NCBI RefSeq assembly: GCF_964204865.1
Contig: NC_135258.1
Span: 6,935,001-6,999,000 of the forward strand
DNA: 64,000 nt
Source of the DNA: Styela clava
Lineage: Eukaryota > Chordata > Ascidiacea > Stolidobranchia > Styelidae
Reading direction: 5' to 3'
A program made the translations under genes and the position numbers. Below, piece by piece: positions 32,755 through 44,178 of the stretch. The notes below the pieces were generated by a model. It saw only the letters and a list, made by a program, of their open reading frames with translations. It did not search any database and had not been told where the DNA came from. Numbering within the stretch: the first letter of the stretch is position 1; every line of letters begins with the position of its first letter.

Positions 32755-35700
32755 ATGGATTTAGAAAAATTCATGTTCTTGATATTAGTGGGGAGCTTCA
32801 TTTTTCCCATATCAGGTATGCAGAATATTCTCTATTTATCATTCTCTATCACATATCATTGTGTCTCAATATTGGTATAAATAAATAAATATGCTTCAAT
32901 GAGACGGTTTATGCGAATATAATTTTTGTTTGATATACAGGGTGTCCAAAATCGTTGCCCGATTATATAGCAATTACAATTGTAAGTTTAAATAAATTTT
33001 ATTATATAATGAATGTGAAGTACAAGCACAATAATAACTATGAACCAAATGGTTGTTATTACTATTAAATCCGGCGAAATTGTTTGGACACCATGTATTT
33101 GGCTAAAAAAATAATCTAATACGATAATTGTAAGTCAATGATTATGAACACTTTTGAAGCATATGACAGTTTCTATATTCATTAGGATTTAACAGCCATA
33201 TTATACGACGATTAAATTGAAACTCTTTATTTTTGTTTTACAAATTTGTGAAATTCGAATTCATTTCAAAATTTTACTAAATAAATTTCTGAACAGCAAA
33301 TATTTTGTCAATTTGTGTCATCGTTTTTCAATCAATTGTGGAAGATGTAGGCTATTTGCTTTAATAAATGAATAAGTGAATAATTTTATTTTTTTATTTT
33401 ACAGAGTCTCAACACCCATGTTTATCCAGAGCCACACACCTTGTACACAGAAGAAAATGTTACACGATGATTGATTTGAAACCTTCTACTCGACTCGAAG
33501 TAGTGCAAGCATGTGAAGCCGAAGATTCATCTATTTTGAATATACGTGATGTAATGGATTTCGACGTGATTATAGATCATGTGAGAAATGCACACTCTTC
33601 TCTGGTCAACGCTGACGAAGCATTTATGCATATTGGAAACACAATCAATCCTAACGTGAGTGCATTTCGTGAATCTATATCAAAACTCAACCTTACAACT
33701 GCTGTTTGTCAAATGTAAGTGACAAATCTAACTTTTGCGCGAGCAGTAAAAAGAAAGTATATTAAACCAAAATTCTGAATTTCATAAACACTCAATTATA
33801 AAGAAAACTTATATTAGGCCATTATGAAGTAGAGTAAGTTTTATTCAATAATAATAGCGTCAAATGCTACCGAGAACTTTTATCGATAGAACGAAATTAT
33901 ATAGGAAATAGTTGAGTAATATTTCTATACGGCACGTTTTGCTTGCCCAGATTTTGCAAGGGGAAATTTATTTTAATTATATTCTTGAGAGGGAATATAC
34001 AGTATATATATACTAAGCGTTATCAAAGTCGCGTATTTTAAGCAGTCCAACCCGGCTTGCCAGCCTGCCGCTCTATATTTAATAAAGAATATTATCTTTT
34101 TCTTTTTTTTAATAAAACATTTTACCATCTTTGTTGCAGACTCTACAGGTGAAAAACTTCGATGGTTCAGACGTCAGTTTCCCAGCGAGAGTATGGTCTT
34201 CTGGTGAGCCAACTGGAACCGCTGGTGGTGGAAGTACAAATACCATAATCATTTTGGGAGTCCTTTCTGATCCATCTTCGTTAAGTAATGGGATGGTCAC
34301 GTTCAGACCAACTGCATCTTTTGCTCGCATGGTGTTTTGCGAGACAAGAGGTAATTTAACATTGAATATATAGGTCAGTAAATAGAGTATTTGCAGTGAA
34401 ATACATAGGAATGCTGGAATACATAGGAATATATGTTACTTCAACAATTAATAAAATTAAACTTTAAAAATTTTTTGCACCGAAAAGACTAATAGTTTAA
34501 TATATTTCAAAATTATTGCTATCGATCAAATAATATTATGATAGATTTTAAACTTGACATATTATTAAAAGTAATGAGTTAGAATTGTGGTTTTATGATT
34601 ATAAGCAGAAGAATGAACAAATTCATAACCTTCCAGGCCAAGTCAAATCTTAATTCATTCTATTAGTTATTACAAGGAACACAAACAAAAACAAAAACTT
34701 GTAAAGAGAAAGTATGTCAGCGCTATGCTATGGGGGCAAAACAATAGCAGCACAAAACATTTTTAAGTCTCTGTTTGCACATAATATAACACATTATATT
34801 AAAAATGATTTTTACAGAACTCAGTTGCACCACTCCACCTATTGATGGCAATTCACAGGAAATTGCTTGTGCCGAAGATGAAGATCCTTTGTCTTGCACG
34901 TAAGTACGATCTATTTATTTCCGCAAAGTGTTATCAAAATATAGTTGAGTATACAATAAAATATGAGAAGAAATGATTCGAAATAACACACGAGAACATT
35001 GGGAATTTAGATCAATTGTAAACCAAGAAAAAATATAAAAAATAACTCTCCGCTATTCTAAAATGAATTACACTAAGGAATATAATATGAAATATGTTGT
35101 TTAGGACGCCACTTATTTCTATATTGCCGGAGGTAAAATATTCGTCTAAGATCTTTTTGCGTAAGACTTTTGTCCCTTCTTCTATTGCGAAATATAAGCA
35201 GAAATTACGTCCAATAACATTATACTTTCTGAAGTATCAATACCAAATAAAAATAAACGACTGTGGATATTTCTATCCAAAGATATCTTCATCAACTTAT
35301 TTTCAATTATAGATCAAATTTCAATAATCAACTGCGATTGCATGGAGGTTTCGGAACTATGTCTATAATTGATTACACCATTGTTGAGGTATTATCGGAA
35401 AAGATTTATTGCCTGATATATAGTTTTCCTATTATTCTAATTTGTATGCCTTACTCTGTTTATTTCAATATTATTTACCTTGACAGTATTTCGTGTAAGG
35501 AAGGATTCAGTCTTGCTGATGGAAGCAAAAGTATAGTTCTAACGTGTCAGGAGAATCTTTTATGGGATAGAGAGATAATGGACACAAATTGTATTTGTAC
35601 GTATACCTAATTGATAATTTGATTACGAGGTGCGGCTAAAATGAAACGGGACTGACGTCACAGATTGCGCAACACGATTAACCATCGGTAATCAACACTT

Positions 35701-38700
35701 TTGCAGTGTGGCGTAATATGTGTTCTTTGTTTAACAGCTGTTTTGACACAATATCGCAATTATTTTTGCTTTTCAGGATCCATAAGGGAATGTGATAAAT
35801 TTCTTGTTGAAAAAAAATGCTGTGCGAGGTCTGATTGAGTTTTTTGGCGATAGGGGGTTCAATTGCAGAATGACGATTGAGCAAAGAATTAACATCAAAT
35901 TTTGTGTCAAACTTGGAAAAATGCATGTCAACTTGGCATGCATTCAATCGTTGAGCTTTCTGCTCCTCAGTCAACTCAAGAGCCTTTGGCATCTTTTTGG
36001 CACACACCTTTCGCATTCCCAAAGTGTCAACCAAAATGGTGCGGACGGTTTCTTTGTCCATCCCAATTTCATTGGCAATGACGCGAATTGTTAAGCGACG
36101 GTCACTGCGAACCAACTGCCAAACTGCCGAACCAACTGCCATTTCGATGTTGGTATCAGTAGTGGAAGTGCAAGGCCTCCCTGACCTCGGATCATCCTCC
36201 ACATCCTCCCTGCCTTCCACAAATGGCTTGTGCCATTCAAAAACACTTGTTCTGGACATGGAAGAATCTCCATAAACATCACGCAACATCTGCAAAGTCT
36301 CAGCCGCCGTTTTTCCAAGTTTGACACAAAATTTAATGTTAATTCTTTGCTCAGTCGTCATTCTTTAATTGAACCCCCTATCGCCAAAAAACTCAATCAG
36401 ACCTCGCACAGCATTTTTTTTTTCAACAAGAAATTTATCACATTCACTTATGGATCCTGAAAAGCAAAAAATAATTGCGATATTGTGTCAAAACAGCTGT
36501 TAAACAAAGAACACATATTACGCCACACTGCAAAAGTGTTGATTACCGATGGTTAATCGTGTTGCGCAATCTGTGACGTCAGTCCCGTTTCTTTTTAGCT
36601 TTTCCTCGTATTTGCCTTATTTTTATGACTTGCACATTTTCTTAAAATTGCTTATTTAATCTCATTAAGTAGTCAATTTAGTGTTTTTTTTTTTTTAGTT
36701 TTTAATGTTTGAAAAATACGTAAATCTTTCAACTGGACCCAGTTTTGACAACTTGGTTGGATTTTGAATCATGTTTGTGTTGTTTTATTTTTTTAATATA
36801 TTCCCGGAACATATATATTCTATTACGTGTCAAATATTCAGTTCAGTTGCTTCCCGTTAGTATTTAGCCTTAAAATAGAAACTTTTTTTCTACCTAAATC
36901 GCAAAAATTTAAACTCGAAAAATAGTCATTGTATACGTGTCCGACAAATGGAAAATAAAATATTAAACACTTGATCAAATTTCTTCTATTTTTCTGGGTT
37001 TTGAATATTTTTATTGTGTATTTATTTTGCAATTCTATTCATATTCATTCTGCAGCAAAAGAATGTCCCAAACTCAGTTTTGAAGGACAATCAGGATTTA
37101 TGAGCTGTAGTGGAACTAAAATTTATGACAAATGCAGGTTTGAAGAGTTTTTCATCTTGCTAAATCAGCTATAGATATTACGAAATCTAACTTAAATTAG
37201 AAAATTAATATTTATAACAACTTGATTAATTATGAGTCCTAATTTATTTACTACTAAGTTTTTTCTGCGATTCTCAAAAAAAAATCAAAGGATCAAGAAC
37301 AAGAACTTGTGGTCAAGACTCTAAATGGACGGGAATGCAGCCAACGTGTGATGGTAAGGAAAGGATATTTTCTAAACCAGTGGTTCTCAAACGGTAGGGC
37401 GTGCCCCACAAGGGGGCGTAAACAATTTTTTGGGAGGGCGTGGTTTAGAAAGTTTGAGAACCAATGCCTAAAACCGAATCAAGATGTTTGGTTTTCTTCG
37501 TCTCGGTCCTCATAAAAAACATCTTTTAAAATCTATTCTGGGAACTATATATGATAATCATATATATAAGTCATTTTACAATAAAGGTAACGAATTAGTG
37601 AATTTTAAATCACGATAACTGGAGTTGAACAATCTACTTTTCATTACGTTCAAAAATTGACACTTTTCGTGCAACCACGCGCACCATGTATTAGCTTCCT
37701 CAAATTAGTCTAAGTCTCTAAGAGAACTCATAAGCAAACTCTTATCACACGTGTTTTTCAATATTTATTTCAGACGTTGTCTGCGATGCGATAATTTTTT
37801 CCGCCGAGCAAGGAACAATGGATTGCACTGATGGAAATAATTATGCGAGTCATTGCAGGTATTTTATCTCACATTATGTAAACGTTGGGCTGAATATTTC
37901 AAAACCAAAGATATTATCAGCCAGTATTATATGTACAATCATGTGACTATCAATAAACAGTACAACCAGGAAACAGTCAAATCTATATTCAAAATCTAGT
38001 ACAAGATATTATACAAATAATATGGCGGTCGTGACTATAGTAGTGAAAGATAGGTTCGGATAGAAAAATCAAATATTTTGGTTTTTACGATGGCGGAATT
38101 TGGTCCTCAAACGTCATAATGTGCGACTCTGGCGTCACTGTTTTTATAAATACATGGACCATAATACAAATGAAATACTTTTTTAATAGTTTCTACTGTA
38201 AAACTGGATTGCAAAGATGGGGAGCAAAGAAGGTAATTTGTCTTTGGACAGGAGAATGGTCAGATGAACCACCTACTTGCAAAAGTAAGTTTCTGGCAGT
38301 GGGTTAGAATATTAAAAAATAAAAACAAGAGACAAACTCTGACTATACATTTAAAATGCAGTTTATTTGTTAGAAAGAAGTCATTTGATCCAACGACTAT
38401 ATAAATTCCAAATAAATGTATATTAGGAAATTGCTGGATTCTCTTTTTTAAATTTTTATTCACCTTTTAAACGATAAAAAATAGCAAATACCAGATATCT
38501 TTTTATTGATGAGTAAGTATATGTTCCACTAATATCTGACCGTCACATTATCCAGAATACGATCCCAAATGTCCTGCTACTCACAAACACACTTCATGTC
38601 CTGACACAAACTGTGCAGTCAACGCTGATTGCAATGACGATAAAAAGATTTGTTGTCCGACAAAATGTGGAACGTCTGTTTGCTATGAATTACCCAAACG

Positions 38701-39939
38701 AGTAATTCCAAAAGGTGAAATTGATTTTTTATATGGCAATGTCTGCAAAGTTTCATTTTGCCCTTTCCTACGCAAATGTAAGAAATGCAGTTTACATTAA
38801 CTGAATATTTCTCTTTCATTACACATACTCTTTATATTCAATAATAAAAGTAGTAAAATGCCATGAAAGCTTAAATATATATTCAGGAATTATTTTATTC
38901 GAACAATTAATTATTCGTCCTTATCAAGTATCATCATGTGAACAAATCAGAAACAAATTTAAATTTTAGGCGAATTTGAAAGCGCAAATGGTTGAATTGG
39001 ATTGTGGAAATTTTTGACTGGTCAAAACATAATCATAATCATTTTTTTTATAGGAGCGCTTCTTTTGTTTCTACTGAGTGGCCTGGGCAGAAACCAATGC
39101 CCTACAAACTGCTTGAGGAACGCATGTGAGACCGCACGATGTCCAGCAAATCTTAACGCACAATGTAGAACATCATGCAATGGTTGTCGAGCTCATTTCT
39201 ACGACTTTAATCAAGAAATTACAAGAAAATGTAGATTTTTTTATCGCAGGATTAGCGCAGTTGTTTGATCGTTAAACAAGAAGGAAACCCATTTAATACT
39301 TGGTTTTTCTCTATGCTTTTGATGTTTTATTGCAAAAAAAAATTGCTCATCTTTTGAAATAATAGATAAATATCCCATCTCTTTCATTTTCTTAGTAGAT
39401 ATAGAAGAAAGTGTTTCTATTTCGTTGAATTGAATAAATGCCGTTTTTACAAGGGTTGGTTTTGCCAATCACATAAAATTTGTTTACATGATCTAAGTCT
39501 GCCGTAACGCACTTTTTACTCGTGACCATATTATTCGGGCATGGCTCTCGCTCTCACTTGGGACAAAACTCACCAAATATTGGCATCAAATCTCTTTAAT
39601 AACATGCAAATAGCTACGAAGGTTGTTTTATGCGAGAAATAAGTCAAAGGTGACTCCCATTTATTCTGTATTTATTTTTTAAATTTAGGTCGATGTCCAC
39701 GTGGTTATGTCGCGCCAAACTGCCATCAACAACAATGTGCATACTACAGATGCATCACACACGGCCAGCAGATATCTTACCACTATGTCAGTCAATACTA
39801 CAATCCCAACATACAATGTCGTATGAGCAGCTGTGGTGGATGCTTTCCCCAGTTCTACGATAGAAGTGGACGAAGAATCAATTGCAGACAAATATTGCAA
39901 TATGTATCAAACCCTGGGATTTTAGGTATATATATTTGA
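32755..39939 (+). CDS. Secreted C-type lectin / sushi / WAP multidomain protein, 12 exons
   Basis: The exons are 32755-32815, 33405-33655, 34140-34350, 34818-34899, 35487-35596, 37056-37137, 37259-37353, 37774-37858, 38190-38284, 38556-38714, 39054-39230 and 39689-39939. They are phase-consistent with GT-AG junctions and give 552 aa. Domains are: hydrophobic signal peptide (1-20); C-type lectin domain (about 26-173; VWSSGEP and a final FCE); three sushi domains (about 176-237, 240-297, 300-356), each split by a phase 2 intron and bounded by phase 1 introns; a WAP domain with eight cysteines (about 361-402); and two homologous Cys-rich repeats (about 425-469 and 470-520) sharing CxxC, CxGC and FYD. 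Exon 11 starts with a short hydrophobic run, so its 5' boundary is less certain. The last exon could continue through a GT donor at 39926 instead of ending at TGA. Adhesive or immune recognition is a likely role; the ligand is unknown. Confidence 0.85.
35626..36608. mobile_element. Palindromic mariner derivative in intron 5 of the lectin/sushi gene
   Basis: The element is bounded by TA dinucleotides (35624-35625, 36609-36610). Its two ends are inverted copies of the same 5' mariner terminus over roughly 300 bp: left arm 35626 to about 35919, right arm about 36310-36608, both including the start of the transposase. The normal 3' end is missing. It is 983 bp and cannot encode a full transposase. 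Confidence 0.9.
35921..36361 (-). pseudogene. Mariner transposase N-terminal fragment
   Basis: The frame starts at the ATG at 36359-36361 and encodes about 145 residues of a mariner-family transposase. It has the paired helix-turn-helix region with the typical VFEWHK, EDDPRSGRP and TVRTIL motifs. A short duplication sits near 36112-36138. The frame then runs into the inverted left arm, so the DD(D/E) catalytic domain is absent. Confidence 0.88.
37378..37467. mobile_element. Very short hAT-like MITE in intron 7 of the lectin/sushi gene
   Basis: About 90 bp starting CAGTGGTTCTCAAACGG and ending AGTTTGAGAACCAATG form an inverted repeat, with GGGGGCG/GGGCGTG subterminal motifs. The flanks TTCTAAAC and CCTAAAAC are only weakly similar. 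It lies 24 bp after the exon 7 donor. Confidence 0.7.
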
Positions 39940-41984
39940 ATCCTTTATATATAAATATATAGACAGATAAATAGCACAGTACTATTATTTATGCGGTAAA
40001 TATTTTATTTGGTACAACTAAAAAACTAAGTAGCGTTTCGATTTCTAAGATTCAAAAGATATTCCGCAAGCAAATGCAATGGCGACCACAAGTCTTATAC
40101 GCCATTAGATTGAATAATTATTGATAGAATGTATAAACATAACTTTCCCGGAATAAGTGCCTCTTTATTATTTAGTTTCCGTCTCTTTTAAAAACTCGCA
40201 GCAACATTCTAATCAAAGATGCTGCAAATTTTGAATTGAATTTAAAATCACAATAAATTGAACACAATCCTTACATATTTTTATATTTTTTTTCACGTTT
40301 AAGTGGGGAATCCTCCGATCATTGGATAAGAAAAAGTGGCAATCGCAAGGAAAAGTGAACGGCATACTAATGGACAACAAGTTTTAAACATAAATTCTAC
40401 CTGTTCATTCTTTACTTAAAAATAAATGGTTTTAATTAAAATGTATCTTAACTATTTATTGCAAGCAAATCCGGACTGCCCAGAATGAGTTCTCTATATT
40501 TATTGCTCGAAATACAAACGACTCCAAACCACTCTGCGAATATTGATGAATGTTATATCTTCGGGATAGAAGATGCGCAATTAGTCGTTTCAATCAGATC
40601 TGAGGAGTCGAACCTTAGGGTTGAGGTTTCTGTTTAGCATTTTTCCGCTGGTAAACCACCCGCAATAAGTAACTCCCAAAGTTGTATTCACCAGTACAAT
40701 CAAATGCAATTGCAGTATATTCTAAATTTACCCGCTAAAGACAGCATGAACACAACACTGAAAAGAGGATTTCTGATTGGTAGAAGTTTTTTTCTTGTGT
40801 CCGAAATCACCACAATAAAATTTCGTAAAATTTATGAATACGTTCAATTTTGTTCTACGTGAACAACTAAATCTATGATAAACATATTCTCCAATCGAAA
40901 TGTGTCTGTAATTGGCATTGAATATACCTTGTACAAAATCTGACATAACATTAGAAAACGTGAAACGTAATCAACGATCCAAATACACGATACCTGATGT
41001 CGGTTTTGACATCAAAATTGTATCGGATGGCATGGTTTTGTTTATTATAATTCATCGAGATTTTTGACTACTCTCTGCCATCTAGCGGGGATTCATTACG
41101 AACAGACGTCTGCAGAAATTATTTGCAGTGGAACGTGGTATATGGTGTTTCAGTTCGTTGCTGATCGCAACTTCTAAGTATTCCTGAAATTAGGTAAAAA
41201 AAAAGCACGAGAAGAGTGATGAATGAAAGTATTCCTGTATTTTGGGATATTACGGAACCCAGCACATGAGTATACAATCACACATATAAACCCTTAATAG
41301 TATAGCATAATTCTTATTCATATAAAACATTACACATTTTCGCTCAGAGCAAAGATCTTCACTATCAATATCGTCAATCAAGTTCGACAAAGAATTTTCA
41401 AGCAGATATTTCCAGTTAGAAATAGATGGATCCATCGCCAGTAGTATGAGCAAGTCGCACTCCCGCTTTTATTCTGTTGAAGTAGTTTATTCTGGGCGCA
41501 TACGTAATATTGTAATGTCCCCCATATGTCACAGTCTTTTGCGTAAAAAACACGAGAATGTTGCTCACAAAAATACTCTTTGTGAATTTTCCAGAGACTG
41601 TCTTTTTTGAGATTATATTTTCGCAAAAATGACCCTCTGTGAGACCAGACTTTTGCTGAAACGACTATTTGCGCGAACATATTTATACGCTAAAATGACA
41701 GTTTGCGAGAATGTAGAGTAATTGCACATTAATACAATGTACTGTTTACAGTGGTTCGAGGTGTTTGGACCAGGGGCAAAAAAGTGTGTACAAGTGTGCA
41801 TATAAGTGTGACGTAAAAGTTACATTTTAAGAACAATATTTACAATGTTACAAAAGCAAAAAGGGAAAACAATAAGCCTCGTGTCAAAACTAAATTTGAA
41901 CGCAATCTCAAAAAATTCCTTTAGATATTTTTAACTAGAGCATCAAAATTTGGATTTAGTTCGGTTGTGGCAGCATCAGGCGGG
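39940..41984. other. 3' region and intergenic DNA, no gene recognised
   Basis: AATAAA polyadenylation-type signals occur at 40252-40257 and 40421-40426 downstream of the lectin/sushi/WAP gene. No protein or RNA gene is recognisable in the rest; open frames on the minus strand near 41250-41800 show no family features. Confidence 0.5.
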
Positions 41985-42049
41985 TCAGATTGAATTACCC
42001 AACGACGGGCAGGATTTGGCCCGCGGGACGTAGTTTGCCCATGTCAGGT
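41985..42049. mobile_element. hAT right-end remnant
   Basis: The sequence TTTGGCCCGCGGGACG followed by TAGTTTGCCCATGTCAGG matches the typical right end of CCCGCGG-type hAT elements. No matching left end was found, so the element is truncated or rearranged. Confidence 0.5.
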
Positions 42050-42374
42050 CTATAATGATAGTTACATGAGGTATCTGGTGATTACCTGTGAAAGTTTGTC
42101 TTATACAATTTAAGTACGAAAATTAATATATGATGCGTTTTTACTGAAATCTTGCTTTTGGGGTGATTGGTTGTGTTCATTTTATTCCTCCGATTACAGG
42201 AGGACTCGATTTTCCTCAAAAATTTTGCTGTTTGATTTTGAGCATTATAGAACAATTCTTATTGCATCGTGCTTGAATTATTATCCAGTCAACCATCCCA
42301 GCGCTTTTTACCTGTGATGATGTGCGAGCTCAAAATCGGAAATTCCCATCCCCTTCGGAAACAGTCGCTGCGAT

Positions 42375-43370
42375 TACGCGCTGGTTAGGTGAGCCGACGT
42401 TTTCAGCGTATATTGTTGACTCTTCTGTTGTGTAAAATTACGAGAATTCAAAATGTCTTTCTGTATTAATCTAATTGTGTCCAACGTAAATCGCGGTTGT
42501 CTCTTCTTGCGTCGAAATAAAAATACCACGGCAGTCTCTGGACAGGAAAATATGAGATGAATTGCCGGATTATATCTTATTTTGATCCGTATTTTTGCCA
42601 TATTGCGAATTCGACGAATCTGAGCTGTACATGCAACACTGACTTCGCTTTATCGCAATGCTGCCCCTCAAATTATTTTTATATATAACCGTTAGAAAAA
42701 TACCTAAGTCGGCTATAAAATCGTACAGAGTAAAATTTATATTCGTACAATGAAAATTGATTAAATATACTTTAGATTAATCATCTTATATATATATCAC
42801 AAACCGGAAAAAGTCGCGTTTCCAACCTTGTACAATGTTAACATTGAAATTTCCGAATTTTTTTTTAAAGTAATGGATAAAAAGGTAACTCCCGACTACT
42901 GACTACTGAAATCCGTGCACAGTTGATTGTGTTTCGATTTTAGTGACGATATGGTTCCCAACCATATACCAAACATAAAGTGTGCGATTTAATATGCCTA
43001 GAGAAGCGTTTTTAATCTGTCGCGTGCCTCCTACAACAAATTGTTTACAGTTTTGTTTTTAGTACTTTATATTGCCGCTTTTAAATCAAAAAATTTACGT
43101 TGCCAATTCACTCCCTACTTGTCTTTAGCATCTCGCCGCCGATTAATGTATAATAACTTATAATTCACAATTCTGTGCGAGTACAAAAAGAAACTAATAT
43201 CATCGTTGTCGTGGCATATTTTTTGTAATTTAGGTAGAATAAACACAAACATGAAGGTGTTGCCCAAATAACATGCAACGCCGAAGAAAACAATCGGCGA
43301 TTTTAGCAAATTGCAATCGCACGCGTTATTGGTGGCCTTTTCAGTTTTCCAAAAACTTCAAAAAGGAAGA
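42375..43370. mobile_element. hAT family remnant, ends lost
   Basis: Internal sequence is similar to the elements at 12521-13984 and 26759-28058, for example AATGTCTTTCTG, TTGCCGCTTTTAAATC and CTCGCCGCCGATTAATG. Neither terminal inverted repeat is recognisable. There is no coding frame. Confidence 0.6.
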
Positions 43371-43997
43371 GGCGTTTTAACCCGAAAGCCAGTATTCAAG
43401 AAAAATTCTTGATACTACTCAAATCGACGCTTTCAATGTTCCCCAATAGGCTTGCCATGGAAATTCAACATAGGAAATATAGCTTCGGGATACCAAAAGG
43501 GAGAATAAGTGAAACACTAGATAATTTATAAGGGATTTCATACTTCGCTCTGAACAAGACTCTATAACAGCAGAGGCTCTATATCAACTAGTTATAGATA
43601 ACCCATTGTTACATCTGCACGTTTAAACTTCATGAATTGCCTCCCAGTAAAAGTAAGAAATTAAATAAATCAAAGTGAAAGTTATTTTCCGTTTCATTAT
43701 ATTTATTGCAAATATTCAACTTGTTGTAAATCTAATGAACTAAAAGATGTTTACTCTGTAGTAATGATTAATCAGCGATAAGTTAACGGTGTCGGCTCAA
43801 TTAGAATCAGTAAGCCGATTGGGTGTTCAATAATTGTCCGAGCATCGTTTTAAACCTTGACTCTTTTATGGTAGTTGAACTTGCAATCATTGCCCACGTG
43901 TATAAATTTAAGTAAAAATTCACATATAGTGCTTTTAAAAATGAAAGAAGGATATTTTTAAATACAAAACATGAAAATGAAAACTCGCCTAGTATGC

Positions 43998-44032
<35 letters not shown>

Positions 44033-44178
44033 TGAGCCAAACATATATAAAATTTTCAGAACACGACCTTGAAGGTCATCATTACAAAATTGATATAATA
44101 CAAAAAAATCCATGAATTTACATCGCAGTTCTTAGGTTGACTTGATACATAGAATTCATAGAATAAGTATAATTAAAA

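Noticed and set aside
33656-33714. Extension of lectin/sushi exon 2 to a later GTAAGT donor at 33715
   Set aside because: The later donor gives a phase that puts a stop codon at once into exon 3; the GTGAGT donor at 33656 keeps the frame.
43998-44033. AT dinucleotide runs (also at 22041, 22858, 57187)
   Set aside because: Ordinary microsatellites; they only differ in length between duplicated copies.
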